64,000 nucleotides of DNA from Citricoccus muralis (lineage in GTDB: Bacteria; Actinomycetota; Actinomycetes; Actinomycetales; Micrococcaceae), in NCBI RefSeq assembly GCF_029637705.1, contig NZ_CP121252.1, forward strand, positions 2,852,001 through 2,916,000, read 5' to 3'. A model generated the notes under the pieces. The model was not told the origin of the DNA. It was given only the letters and a program-made list of their open reading frames with translations, and did no database searches. Positions within the stretch are counted from its first letter, which is position 1. Every line of letters begins with the position of its first letter. Below, piece after piece: positions 16,967 to 25,777 of the stretch. The position numbers and the translations under genes are program-made.

Positions 16967-17953
16967 TCAGTAGGTGAACAAGCGGTCGACGGCGTCGAGA
17001 ATCTTGTCCAGATCGGGCAAGTACTGCTCCTCCACCCGGGAAGGCGGGTAGGGCAGGTGGAAGCCGCCGACCCGCAGGATCGGGGCCTCCAGTGCCAGGA
17101 AAGCGCGTTCGGTGAGCCGGGCGCTGATCTCCCCGCCGAGTCCGCCGAAGGTCGGGGCCTCATGGGCCACCACCATGCGGCCGGTCTTACGCAACGAGGT
17201 TTCCAGGGCGTCAAAGTCGATGGGTGAGAGCGATCGCAGGTCGATCACCTCGAGCTGGCGGCCCTCAGCGGCTGCCGTCTCGGCCGCGGCCAGGGCCACC
17301 GGAACCAGCGGGCCCCAGGCCACCACGGTGGCGTCGGTGCCGCGGCGCACCACCTGAGCGATGAACGGATTGTCGGCGGCGCCCGGGTTCTCGCGGTCCA
17401 CCTCGCCCTTGAGCCAGTACCGGCGCTTGGGTTCGAAGATGATCACCGGATCTTGGGACTGGATGCCCTTGCGAGTCAGCCAGTACGCATCATGCGCGGA
17501 GGACGGGGTGAGGATGCGCAACCCCGCGGTGTGGGCGAACAGTGCTTCCGGTGACTCCGAATGGTGCTCCACCGAGCCGATGCCGCCGCCGTACGGGATG
17601 CGGATGGTCACCGGGACCTGCCGGGTGCCCGCGGTGCGTGCCCGCATTTTCGCCAGCTGCGTGGTGATCTGGTTGAACCCGGGGAACACGAAACCGTCGA
17701 ACTGGATCTCTGCCACCGGGCGGTAGCCGCGCATGGCCAGGCCGATGGACGTGCCGATAATGCCGGATTCGGCCAGCGGGGAATCCACCACGCGCTGCGC
17801 ACCAAACTCGGCTTTCAGACCCTCGGTCACCCGGTAGACCCCGCCCAGGGAGCCGATATCTTCACCGAGCAGCATGGTTTTGTCATCGGCGCGCAGCTCG
17901 TCGGCCAGGCCGGCGGTAATCGCCTTGGCGATGGTGAGCTTCTCGGTGCTCAT
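16967..17953 (-). CDS. bkdB: 2-oxo acid dehydrogenase E1 component, beta subunit
   Basis: The 328-residue beta subunit of a heterotetrameric thiamine-diphosphate-dependent E1. Typical segments are [31 protein letters not shown] and [18 protein letters not shown]. It overlaps E1-alpha by ATGA, so the two subunits are coupled. The sequence fits the branched-chain keto-acid group better than pyruvate dehydrogenase of actinobacteria, which usually uses a single-chain AceE. Confidence 0.87.
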   Translation of the reverse strand: MSTEKLTIAKAITAGLADELRADDKTMLLGEDIGSLGGVYRVTEGLKAEFGAQRVVDSPLAESGIIGTSIGLAMRGYRPVAEIQFDGFVFPGFNQITTQLAKMRARTAGTRQVPVTIRIPYGGGIGSVEHHSESPEALFAHTAGLRILTPSSAHDAYWLTRKGIQSQDPVIIFEPKRRYWLKGEVDRENPGAADNPFIAQVVRRGTDATVVAWGPLVPVALAAAETAAAEGRQLEVIDLRSLSPIDFDALETSLRKTGRMVVAHEAPTFGGLGGEISARLTERAFLALEAPILRVGGFHLPYPPSRVEEQYLPDLDKILDAVDRLFTY

Positions 17954-19125
17954 CGGTTCTCCCCCTCGGTCTCGGCGAATCCGGCTTCCCAGGTGTGGTG
18001 CCAGGCCCGCTCGGCCTCCACCAGGGGGTGCGGTTCGGCGTAGGCGTGGGCGAACACGTCGTCGAGCGCCGGGATGGTCTCGGCGGTCATGGATACCACC
18101 GCCTGCCGGGTTTGCGCGGCCAGATCTTCGGCTTCCTCGTCGACGGCGGAGAAGAAGGCGTCGTCGCCGAGGTCCTGGGCCGTCAGGTAGCTGCGCATCC
18201 GGGTGATCGGGTCCAGGGCCGACCAGCTCTGTTCTTCGTCCCGACCGCGATATTTAGTGGGGTCATCCGCGGTGGTGTGCGCGCCCATGCGATAGGTGTG
18301 CGCCTCCACGAGCACGGGACCGGTGCCAGAGCGGGCTTGCTCTGCAGCCCAAGCGGTCACGGCGTACGTGGCCAGCGGGTCGTTGCCGTCCACGGTGACG
18401 CCGTCGAACCCATAGCCGGCGGCACGACGGGCGATCGGCACGCGTGACTGCACCTCGAAGGGCACCGAAATGGCCCAGTGGTTGTTCTGGCAGAAGAAAA
18501 CGACGGGCGCATCGTAAGACGCAGCGAACACCATCGACTCGTGAATATCACCCTCGGAGGAAGCGCCGTCGCCAAAGCAGGCCAGCACCACTTCACCGTT
18601 CTCGGCGCGCTGCTGCGAGGTCCAGTCGCACTGGTCCAGCCCCACCCCCCAGGCGTAGCCGGTGGCGTGCAGCGCCTGGGCGGCGAGCACCAGCGTGTAG
18701 GGGTGCACCCGGTAGTCCTGGGCGTTCCAGCCGGAGTGGGCGGCACCGCGGAAGAGCAGCAACAGCTCGCGCGGAGTGACCCCCCGACCCAGGGCCATGG
18801 CGTGCTCACGATAGGTGGGGAAAATCCAGTCCTGCGGGGCCAGCGCGGCCAAAGCACCCGCCTGGGCACCCTCCTGTCCGGACGACGGAACCCAAAGCAC
18901 CAGCTGACCCTGGCGCTGCAGCGCGGTCGCCTCCTGGTCCACACGGCGGGTGGTGACCATGGTGCGGTAGATGTTCTGTGCCGCCTCGGTATTCAAGCGC
19001 TGCAGATACGGCAGGAACCGCTCGGAGGCCTCGTTGAGCGCGGACGGCGGCGCGCCCTGCGGGGTCATCAGCTGCACGGCCTCAGGGGGCAGCGGCTGGG
19101 GCACAGTCTGTGCGTCGGACACCAT
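17950..19125 (-). CDS. bkdA: 2-oxo acid dehydrogenase E1 component, alpha subunit
   Basis: A 391-residue alpha subunit carrying the thiamine-diphosphate motif, GDGASSEGDIHESM through to FFCQNN, and the phosphorylation-loop-like YRMGAHTTADDPTKYR. With E1-beta it decarboxylates the 2-oxo acid and acylates the E2 lipoyl group. GGAAGGAAC precedes the ATG. It is the first gene of the operon E1-alpha, E1-beta, E2, iclR. A perfect palindrome CATCACGTGATG lies in the 102 bp upstream. Confidence 0.88.
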   Translation of the reverse strand: MVSDAQTVPQPLPPEAVQLMTPQGAPPSALNEASERFLPYLQRLNTEAAQNIYRTMVTTRRVDQEATALQRQGQLVLWVPSSGQEGAQAGALAALAPQDWIFPTYREHAMALGRGVTPRELLLLFRGAAHSGWNAQDYRVHPYTLVLAAQALHATGYAWGVGLDQCDWTSQQRAENGEVVLACFGDGASSEGDIHESMVFAASYDAPVVFFCQNNHWAISVPFEVQSRVPIARRAAGYGFDGVTVDGNDPLATYAVTAWAAEQARSGTGPVLVEAHTYRMGAHTTADDPTKYRGRDEEQSWSALDPITRMRSYLTAQDLGDDAFFSAVDEEAEDLAAQTRQAVVSMTAETIPALDDVFAHAYAEPHPLVEAERAWHHTWEAGFAETEGENR

Positions 19126-19206
19126 CAGTTCCTTCCTCGCCGAAGAGCGCGGGGGTTCCCGCCGGCATCCTCCAGCTTAACCGTCTTCTCCCCCTCCGCG
19201 GTCGAG

Positions 19207-19218
19207 CATCACGTGATG
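19207..19218. promoter_or_regulatory. Palindrome upstream of the bkd-type operon
   Basis: CATCACGTGATG is a perfect 12-bp palindrome located 82 bp upstream of the E1-alpha start and just after the stop of the aminotransferase gene. It could be a regulator site; no cognate protein can be named, and a 12-bp palindrome can arise by chance. Confidence 0.3.
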
Positions 19219-19227
19219 TTGCCGACC

Positions 19228-20337
19228 TCAGCGGACGCCGAACTCACTCATCATCCGCAGCAGACGATCGTTCGCTTCGACTTCGCCCACCGACACCCGG
19301 GCGCCCTCGGTACCGAATCCGCGCACCGACAACGCCTGAGATCCGGCGGTGTCCACCAATTCCGGGGTGCGCTCGCCCAGCGGCAGCCAGAAGAAGTTGC
19401 CTTCCGATTGAGGCACCTCGAAGCCGAGTTCCCGCAGCGAGGCGACAACACGCTCGCGCTCATCCACCACCCGCTGCACGCGTTCCTGCACCTCGTCGAG
19501 ATGATCCAGCGACGCCATCGCGGCTTGTTCCGCGAGCGAGGACACAGCGAAGGGGGTGGCCATCACGCGCAGGTACTGGGTGATCTCGGGCCGGGAGATG
19601 GAGTAGCCGACCCGCAGGTTCGCCAGGCCGTGGGCCTTGGAGAAAGTACGCAGCACGACGACGTTGGGGTACCGGCGGTACACGTCCACCCCGTCGACAG
19701 CGTCGGAGGCGCGGTTGAATTCGATGTAAGCCTCGTCGATGACAACCATGATGTGCGGTGGCACGGTGGCCAGGAAACCCTCCACCTCGGCGGTGCTCAG
19801 CGAGGGCCCGGTGGGGTTGTTCGGAGTGCACAGCAGGATCACGCGGGTGCGATCGGTGATGGCCGCGGTCATGGCTTTCAGATCGTGGCGGTGGTCCGCG
19901 GTAAGCGGGACCTGTACGTCCTGGGCCCCGGCGGCACGCACCACGATCGGGTAGGCCTCAAACGAGCGCCAGGCGAAGATGACCTCGTCCTTCTGACCGT
20001 CCTCGCCCGCCCCGGCGAAGGTGGAAATGATTTGCATCAGCGCCCCCAGGGAGCCGGCGCCGGCCACGACGTCGTCGGGCTCGACCCCAAAAGTTTCACC
20101 GATGCGCCCCCGCAGCGCGGAGCAGGTGGTCTCCGGGTACCGGCAGGTCTGACCCGACTCCGCGTAGCGGCGAATCACGTCCACCACGGCCGGCACCGGG
20201 CCGAAGGGGTTCTCGTTCGAGGAGAGCTTGTAGGCGGTGAGTCCCTCGATCACGGCGGGGGGCTTACCAGCAGCGTAGGGCGGCATCTGCCCCAGCACCG
20301 GGCGCGGGTAGACGGCATCAGTGGTGGAAGTGCTCAT
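19228..20337 (-). CDS. Class I/II aminotransferase of the HisC/aromatic aminotransferase family
   Basis: The 369-residue pyridoxal-phosphate enzyme has SSNENPFGP near the N-terminus, TPNNPTGPSLS, the VVIDEAYIEF strand, the cofactor lysine in RTFSKAHGLAN (K234) and GARVSVG near the end. This pattern is shared by histidinol-phosphate aminotransferases and by aromatic (phenylalanine/tyrosine) aminotransferases of actinobacteria. No histidine genes are nearby, whereas keto-acid and aromatic catabolic genes surround it, so an aromatic aminotransferase role is plausible. I use the ATG at 20337; the ribosome site is weak. Confidence 0.8.
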   Translation of the reverse strand: MSTSTTDAVYPRPVLGQMPPYAAGKPPAVIEGLTAYKLSSNENPFGPVPAVVDVIRRYAESGQTCRYPETTCSALRGRIGETFGVEPDDVVAGAGSLGALMQIISTFAGAGEDGQKDEVIFAWRSFEAYPIVVRAAGAQDVQVPLTADHRHDLKAMTAAITDRTRVILLCTPNNPTGPSLSTAEVEGFLATVPPHIMVVIDEAYIEFNRASDAVDGVDVYRRYPNVVVLRTFSKAHGLANLRVGYSISRPEITQYLRVMATPFAVSSLAEQAAMASLDHLDEVQERVQRVVDERERVVASLRELGFEVPQSEGNFFWLPLGERTPELVDTAGSQALSVRGFGTEGARVSVGEVEANDRLLRMMSEFGVR

Positions 20338-20383
20338 GAGACCAGAGTAATGCCCGTCACAATAACTGACCAGTTGGTCAGGC

Positions 20384-21091
20384 TCAGGAGTGATCGCCGA
20401 GGCGGGCGCGCACTTGTTCGGCACCTCGATGCAATCGGGCGGCCACGGCCTCGATGTCCTTGTCTTGGGTCGGATACACGACGGCGAGCGCAGCGGGTAG
20501 TTGCCCCGGCATCTGCAACGGCACCGCAATGGCCGAAACCCCCGGGATCACCTCATTGCCGGAGGTGGCGTAGCCGGTCTCGCGCATGCGCTCCAGGCGT
20601 TCCAGCCGCTCCGCATCGAGGTTCATCTCGGTCACCGCAGCCTCGTCGAGCTGGCTGAGCACCACGAGTCCAGGTGCCCCGCGCTCCAGGGGGTGACGAG
20701 TGCCGGGGCGCTGGGTCACCGCGTGCGCCCGAGCCGGCTCCACGGTCACCAGGGTGTAGCAGTCGCCATGCTCGGCGACCGCAATAAAAGCGGACATGTC
20801 CAGCTCGTTAGCCACCTCGGTGAGCACCGGCAGTGCTGCCGCCTGCACGCTAGATTCCACCGCCAGAGCCAGGGGTGCCAAGCCAATACCGGGGCGAATC
20901 CGACCAGTGTCATCCCGACGCAGCAGCGCCTCCTGCTCCAATGTGCGCAAAATCCGGTAGACGATCGAACGGTGCACGCCCATCTGCTCGGAGACCTCGG
21001 CAATGGTGGGCGCGACGGGCGCCTCGGCGACCAGCTTCAGCAGTCGCACCCCGCGAGCCAGGGTCTGGGAAGGTGCGGCGTTCGCGCTCAT
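20384..21091 (-). CDS. IclR-family regulator, divergent from mobA
   Basis: A 235-residue IclR protein: winged helix at about residues 11-70 (VSEQMGVHRSIVYRILRTLEQEALL), then the effector-binding domain. AAGGAG six bases before the ATG at 21091 decides the start. It is divergent from mobA across 161 bp that hold two tandem 17-bp inverted repeats and a CRP/GlxR-like palindrome. It probably regulates mobA in response to 3-hydroxybenzoate or a related aromatic acid (inference). Confidence 0.87.
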   Translation of the reverse strand: MSANAAPSQTLARGVRLLKLVAEAPVAPTIAEVSEQMGVHRSIVYRILRTLEQEALLRRDDTGRIRPGIGLAPLALAVESSVQAAALPVLTEVANELDMSAFIAVAEHGDCYTLVTVEPARAHAVTQRPGTRHPLERGAPGLVVLSQLDEAAVTEMNLDAERLERLERMRETGYATSGNEVIPGVSAIAVPLQMPGQLPAALAVVYPTQDKDIEAVAARLHRGAEQVRARLGDHS

Positions 21092-21149
21092 GAGGGCTCC
21101 TTGGTTCACGACAGGTCGGTGGTCAGCATGTGAGATCGCCACAAGGCCT

Positions 21150-21165
21150 TGTGATCGCGATCACG
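21150..21165. promoter_or_regulatory. CRP/GlxR-type site before mobA
   Basis: TGTGATCGCGATCACG contains a perfect 14-bp palindrome (21151-21164) and matches the GTGA-N6-TCAC core of CRP-family regulators such as corynebacterial GlxR. It lies upstream of the IclR-type repeats, 88 bp before the mobA start. Confidence 0.6.
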
Positions 21166-21186
21166 TGACGGTACTCTCATCAGTAA

Positions 21187-21223
21187 TGTTCTTTAGTAGA
21201 ACACAGTGTTCAACTATAGAACA
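21187..21223. promoter_or_regulatory. Two tandem 17-bp IclR-type operators between the IclR gene and mobA
   Basis: TGTTCTTTAGTAGAACA (21187-21203, perfect six-base arms) and TGTTCAACTATAGAACA (21207-21223, five-base arms) are spaced 20 bp centre to centre, about two helical turns. The second overlaps a TATAGA sequence (21215-21220) that could be the mobA -10 element. Confidence 0.72.
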
Positions 21224-21252
21224 ACCCCTTCGATCTCAGGAGCGCACCAACC

Positions 21253-23142
21253 ATGCATTTCCACCACCAGGGCTATGTCTCCACCGACCCGCGCATCAAA
21301 CCGGCGGCCGGGACGGGCCTGGATCGACCCGAAGAGCTTCCCGACGAGATGGACGTGCTGATCGTCGGCACCGGCCCCGGCGGCATGTCCACGGCCGCCA
21401 CTTTGGCCGCCTACCCCGAGGTGCACACCCGGATCATCGATCGTCGCCCCCACCGCCTGGAGATCGGTCAGGCCGACGGCATCCAGGCCCGTTCGGTCGA
21501 GACCTTCCAGGCCTTCGGCTTCGCCGAGCGCATCATCTCCGAGGCCTACTGGCTGACTGAGATGAACTTCTGGAAGCCGAACCCCGAGAACCCGCGGGAG
21601 ATCTACCGTTCGGCCCGCACCCCGGATGACCCGGAGGGTGTGTCCGAATTCCCGCACCTGATTGTCAACCAGGCCCGCGTGCTCGACTACTTCGCCGAGG
21701 CTGCCTATAACGCCCCCACCCGGCTCACCCCTGATTTCGGCTACGAGTTCGTCTCCCTGGAGATCGATCGCAGCCAGGAGTACCCGGTCGCCGCCACCTT
21801 GCGCTGCACCGCCGGCGAACGCGAAGGCGATGAGCGTGTGGTGCGCACCAAGTACCTGGTGGGGGCCGATGGCGCCCGGTCCAAGGTCCGCGACGGCATC
21901 GGCCGCAAAGCTATCGGAGACGTCGCCAACCACGCCTGGGGTGTGCTCGACATCCTGGCCGACACCGATTTCCCGGACATCCGCACCAAGTGCGCCATCC
22001 AGTCCCACGACGGCGGCTCCATCCTGCTCATCCCCCGCGAGGGCGGGCACCTGTTCCGGCTCTACGTCGACCTCGGCGAAGTGTCCCAGGACGACAACCG
22101 CGCCGTCCGCAACACTCCGCACGACGAGATCGTGGCGCGTGCCAACAAGATCATGCACCCCTACACGGTGGAGGTGAAGGAGACCGCTTGGTGGTCCGTC
22201 TACGAGGTCGGCCACCGCGTCACCGACAAGTTCGACGACGTCGCCGAGGGCGAGGAAGACACCGTCACCCCGCGGGTCTTCATCACCGGCGACGCCTGCC
22301 ACACCCACTCCGCCAAGGCCGGCCAGGGCATGAACGTGTCCATGCAGGACGGTTTCAACGTGGGATGGAAACTGGGCCAGGTGCTCTCCGGGCGCTCCGC
22401 CGAATCGCTGCTGCACACCTACTCCGGTGAGCGTCAGGAGATCGCGCAGAACCTCATCGATTTCGATAAGGAGTGGTCGTCGCTGATGGCCGCGAAGCCG
22501 GAGGACCTACCGGAGCCCTCCTATTTGGAGGACTTCTACATGAAGACGGCTGAATTTCCCGCCGGGTTCATGACGGAGTACAAGCCCTCCGAGCTGACCC
22601 TGGGCACCGAGCACCAGGAGCTAGCCACCGGATTCCCGGTCGGCAAGCGGTTCAAGTCGGCCCGGGTAGCCCGAGTGTCCGACACCAACCCGCTGCACCT
22701 GGGGCACCTGGCCGAGGCCGACGGTCGCTGGCGGATCTACGTCTTCGCCGACGCTCCGGCACCCACCGAAGACTCGCAGGTCAACGACCTGGCTCGCTGG
22801 CTGGCCGAGGATCCGGCCTCACCGGTGGCGAAGTACACTCGGGCCGGCACGGATGACGATTCGCTGTTCGATCTGAAAGTGATCTACCAGCAGTCCCACC
22901 ATGACCTGCAGACCACCGACGTCCCGGAGGTGTTTCGCCCGCGGGTGGGTCCGTTCCGGCTGGAGAACCGGAACAAGATCTTCGGCACGCTCGCCGACGA
23001 CGACATTTTCGAAGCCCGCGGCATCTCCCGCGACGGCGCCATCGTGGTAGTCCGCCCGGACCAGTACGTCTCCGCGGTGCTGCCACTAAGCGCCCACGAT
23101 GAACTCGCCGGGTTCTTCGACGGCGTGCTGGTCGAGGGCTGA
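21253..23142 (+). CDS. mobA: 3-hydroxybenzoate 4-monooxygenase (phenol hydroxylase-type flavoprotein)
   Basis: The 629-residue FAD monooxygenase is of the size and layout of 3-hydroxybenzoate 4-hydroxylase, which makes protocatechuate. An FAD motif DVLIVGTGPGGMSTAATLA lies at about residue 34, the DG motif is LVGADGARSKVRDGIG, and the second FAD motif is ITGDACHTHSAKAGQGMNVSMQD. A thioredoxin-like C-terminal domain of about 170 residues distinguishes this family from PobA. GGAG precedes the ATG. Phenol 2-monooxygenase is the main alternative, but the FHHQGY start and nearby pca genes favour MobA. Confidence 0.85.
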   Translation: MHFHHQGYVSTDPRIKPAAGTGLDRPEELPDEMDVLIVGTGPGGMSTAATLAAYPEVHTRIIDRRPHRLEIGQADGIQARSVETFQAFGFAERIISEAYWLTEMNFWKPNPENPREIYRSARTPDDPEGVSEFPHLIVNQARVLDYFAEAAYNAPTRLTPDFGYEFVSLEIDRSQEYPVAATLRCTAGEREGDERVVRTKYLVGADGARSKVRDGIGRKAIGDVANHAWGVLDILADTDFPDIRTKCAIQSHDGGSILLIPREGGHLFRLYVDLGEVSQDDNRAVRNTPHDEIVARANKIMHPYTVEVKETAWWSVYEVGHRVTDKFDDVAEGEEDTVTPRVFITGDACHTHSAKAGQGMNVSMQDGFNVGWKLGQVLSGRSAESLLHTYSGERQEIAQNLIDFDKEWSSLMAAKPEDLPEPSYLEDFYMKTAEFPAGFMTEYKPSELTLGTEHQELATGFPVGKRFKSARVARVSDTNPLHLGHLAEADGRWRIYVFADAPAPTEDSQVNDLARWLAEDPASPVAKYTRAGTDDDSLFDLKVIYQQSHHDLQTTDVPEVFRPRVGPFRLENRNKIFGTLADDDIFEARGISRDGAIVVVRPDQYVSAVLPLSAHDELAGFFDGVLVEG

Positions 23143-23191
23143 TCCACCACCACTTGCCGTGGGGCCGGTCAGCCATGGAACGATAGAGGGC

Positions 23192-23608
23192 ATGAGCTTC
23201 CTTCTTCGCATCCTGGCGACCGGCCTCGGCTTCGCCGCCGCTCTCTGGATCATTCCCGGCTTCCAACTGCTACACGATGGCGCACCCATCGGCGCCGACC
23301 GCGACACCGGCACCGCTGCACTGGCGGTCGGTGTTCTCGCACTGATTTTCGGCGTGATCAACGCGACCGTTCGCCCCGTGGTCGCTTTCCTTTCCCTGCC
23401 CATCACCTGCCTGACCCTGGGGTTGTTCACCCTGGTGATCAACGCCGCGATGCTTGCGTTGACCGCCTGGCTGTCCAACCTGTTGTTTCCGTTCCAGCTC
23501 GACATCTCCGGATTCTGGGCCGCCCTGTTTGCCGCCCTGGTGATCTCACTCGTCTCCGCGATCGCCAACCGCTTCATTGCGGCCATCACGGCCCCGGTAC
23601 GCGCCTGA
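23192..23608 (+). CDS. Phage holin family 4-type membrane protein
   Basis: This 138-residue protein has four predicted membrane segments (about residues 6-24, 45-64, 67-93 and 105-125), with the conserved GVINATVRPVVAFLSLPITCLTLGLF stretch of the Phage_holin_4_2 family. Despite the name, these are widespread chromosomal membrane proteins of unknown function, and nothing here suggests a prophage. It follows mobA by 49 bp. The longer frame starting at 23099 overlaps mobA and is unlikely. Confidence 0.8.
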   Translation: MSFLLRILATGLGFAAALWIIPGFQLLHDGAPIGADRDTGTAALAVGVLALIFGVINATVRPVVAFLSLPITCLTLGLFTLVINAAMLALTAWLSNLLFPFQLDISGFWAALFAALVISLVSAIANRFIAAITAPVRA

Positions 23609-23645
23609 GCAAATGCTCCCGACGGGCCCGCTGCTCCAGGACATC

Positions 23646-25172
23646 TCAGTGCGCGCGCGTGGGAGGTAGAGAAGAGCTGGAACCAGACAACGGGTTCCGC
23701 GGCGGATCGGGTTTCTCACGGCGCAAGGTAAACGCCGTCGCCACCGCAGGGCCCGCCGTCACCGCCATCAGATGATCCAGGGTCGGATGAATCTGCTCGA
23801 CGACGCCCGGATCCTGCAGCGAGGTCTCCACATGGTGGGTGTAGGTGTCGAATCCGTGGGCGGCGCCGAAGAATCCGGCCTCTTGGGGTGAGTCACCGGA
23901 GGCTTCCATCTCGGGGGTATAGCCGGAAAACATCACCGTGGTGCGCTGCATCCCCACCGGGTTGGGCGCCCCGTCCAGTGCGATGGCGACGTCTTCCTCA
24001 TGCTCCAAGTGCAGGGCCACCACATCGTCGGGCAACTCCACATTGGCCGAAAGCCCACCGTAGGTGACCACCGTGTCGACGTCGTAGACCTCGGCGATGC
24101 GCGGATCCGTCGCCACATTCACCGCATGGGATCCGCCCTGGCTGTACCCCACCGTCACGATGCGCTCCCCCGGCTGGGCGCCGGCCGCCACGAGCGCCTC
24201 GTCCACGGCGGTCACCACGTGCTGCGAGCGCAGCGCCATCGCCTCCCGCACCCCGGAGGCACCCCAGGCGTTATCCTCGTGCTCCACCGACGACAGTAAC
24301 GCGCCGAGCCCCGTCTCTTCTGGGGTGCATATTTCCACGGAGTCGGTGGTGTTGACCGAGCCGAACTGGGTGCCCGGGATCGCCACCACCCAGGTCGGTT
24401 GCCCGTCGGACGCATCAATGCGGGTCACGCCCAACGCCGAGGAACCCGCGGTGTCCTCGAAGGTGTGGCGTAGGTTCTGGGTCAGCCACGTCATCGACCC
24501 GTCCGACACCGACTCATGAGACGGCGCCGCCGACCGTTGCACCTGATATCCGCCCAGCTGCAATACGCCTGCCGCAGACACCGCCCCGGAAAGGGTCTGC
24601 CACATGCGCTCATTCCGGGTCCGCGGGTCGGTCGACTCCAGCGGCCCGGAACTTTGTGCCCAGGCATCGATCCGGCCCATCCCCACCGCGGTGACCGTGG
24701 CCACCCCGAGCAGATGACTGGCCCCCGGGAACACTCCGTTGAGCACTCCGGCCAGGGCACGGGGGCCGTGGGAGAGCACTCGCTCCAGATCCGCCGTACG
24801 CAGCGGGGCGCCCCGCGCCAGATCCAGTGCGAGCTGCCCCGCCGAGGCAGGCAACATCAGCGCGTCGATGCTCTTGGTCACGGCGGACTCCACCGTCCGG
24901 TACGCCTCAATCGAGGCCACCACGCCCCGATGCAGCCCCGCCAACTGCGTTCCCAACGTCACCAACCCGGTCGACACGCTCGCCACGCGCGCCAAGAGCA
25001 AGCTGCCCGAGGGTGCCGACCAGGTAATCAGGGATGAGGCAGCACCCCAGCCGGCCACCCGCGCTCCCATCGCCTCGGCGTCGGAAACGCAGGCATCCAG
25101 CAGCACCGCCCCGCGCTGCAGTTCCTCAAAATTCGCGTGCAGACTGGTGTGCCCGCCCAGCACCGTGGTCAT
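23646..25172 (-). CDS. Alpha/beta hydrolase with WXG-like N-terminal helical domain
   Basis: A 508-residue protein. Residues 1-115 are helical, with a WSAPSG motif (W51) resembling the W-x-G turn of Esx-type proteins. A Gly/Ala-rich middle and an alpha/beta hydrolase domain follow, with the nucleophile elbow VGYSQGGSHAV (S344) and HPTLDHL near the end. Its ATG overlaps the stop of the upstream WXG-like gene by one base (TGATG); a GTG two codons earlier is also possible. The pair looks like a type VII-type heterodimer partner plus enzyme. The substrate is unknown; no secretion ATPase is nearby. Confidence 0.7.
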   Translation of the reverse strand: MTTVLGGHTSLHANFEELQRGAVLLDACVSDAEAMGARVAGWGAASSLITWSAPSGSLLLARVASVSTGLVTLGTQLAGLHRGVVASIEAYRTVESAVTKSIDALMLPASAGQLALDLARGAPLRTADLERVLSHGPRALAGVLNGVFPGASHLLGVATVTAVGMGRIDAWAQSSGPLESTDPRTRNERMWQTLSGAVSAAGVLQLGGYQVQRSAAPSHESVSDGSMTWLTQNLRHTFEDTAGSSALGVTRIDASDGQPTWVVAIPGTQFGSVNTTDSVEICTPEETGLGALLSSVEHEDNAWGASGVREAMALRSQHVVTAVDEALVAAGAQPGERIVTVGYSQGGSHAVNVATDPRIAEVYDVDTVVTYGGLSANVELPDDVVALHLEHEEDVAIALDGAPNPVGMQRTTVMFSGYTPEMEASGDSPQEAGFFGAAHGFDTYTHHVETSLQDPGVVEQIHPTLDHLMAVTAGPAVATAFTLRREKPDPPRNPLSGSSSSLPPTRAH

Positions 25173-25633
25173 CAGCACTGCCCCATCGTCGCCACCGATG
25201 CCACCGCTGCCTTCGCCGCCGTGATCAACTGACGCATCCGGATCATCCGCTGCTGGATTTCCTCGAGCCCCACCCGGGCCAGTGCGGCCGATTCTTCCGC
25301 CTGCTGCGCCAATTCGTCAGCCCGTCCCCGCACCCGCAGCGCCTTTTCGGCGAAAGCCTGCCCCGCCGGCGAACGCCAGTCCAACTGTGAGACGGCCAGG
25401 ATCCGCTGGCACATCTGCTCGATGCCGGTCTGCACCGCGCGCAGCCGATCGGCCAGCACCCCCAGCTCGGCCAGCCCGGCCTCCAACTGGACCAAGCTTC
25501 GCTCCGCCTGAGTGCTCGGCAGTGCCACCCACGGCGCCAACGGCTCACACATGGCCCGGCCCGCCATCGCCCACGCCTGCAACGGGACCTGCGCCACCTG
25601 CTGCTCCACCTCTCCGAATGACGCTCCGATCAT
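25172..25633 (-). CDS. WXG100-like helical protein
   Basis: A 153-residue, almost fully helical protein with LDWRSPAGQAFAEKA (W86), the W-x-x-P-x-G-x-x-F variant of the WXG100 turn found in actinobacteria. Long amphipathic helices lie on either side. GGAGGAG decides the ATG at 25633. It is directly upstream of, and coupled to, the hydrolase gene whose N-terminus carries a similar WSAPSG motif. Esx-type proteins are secreted as helical-hairpin dimers, so these two may pair. Confidence 0.7.
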   Translation of the reverse strand: MIGASFGEVEQQVAQVPLQAWAMAGRAMCEPLAPWVALPSTQAERSLVQLEAGLAELGVLADRLRAVQTGIEQMCQRILAVSQLDWRSPAGQAFAEKALRVRGRADELAQQAEESAALARVGLEEIQQRMIRMRQLITAAKAAVASVATMGQC

Positions 25634-25777
25634 GATCTCCTCCTCCACGTCCGCCCCTTGCGTTGCTCGCCTCCCAGCCTTCGTCACCACCACCATCGCC
25701 CGGTCTCACGGTCGCCGAGAATGTGGACAACATGCGTCACTGGCGCCGCGGTGGAGGAGTCGCGCACACTGAGAACC

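Noticed and set aside
23192-23608. Prophage signal from the holin-family protein
   Set aside because: The family is mostly chromosomal, and no phage genes are in the neighbourhood.
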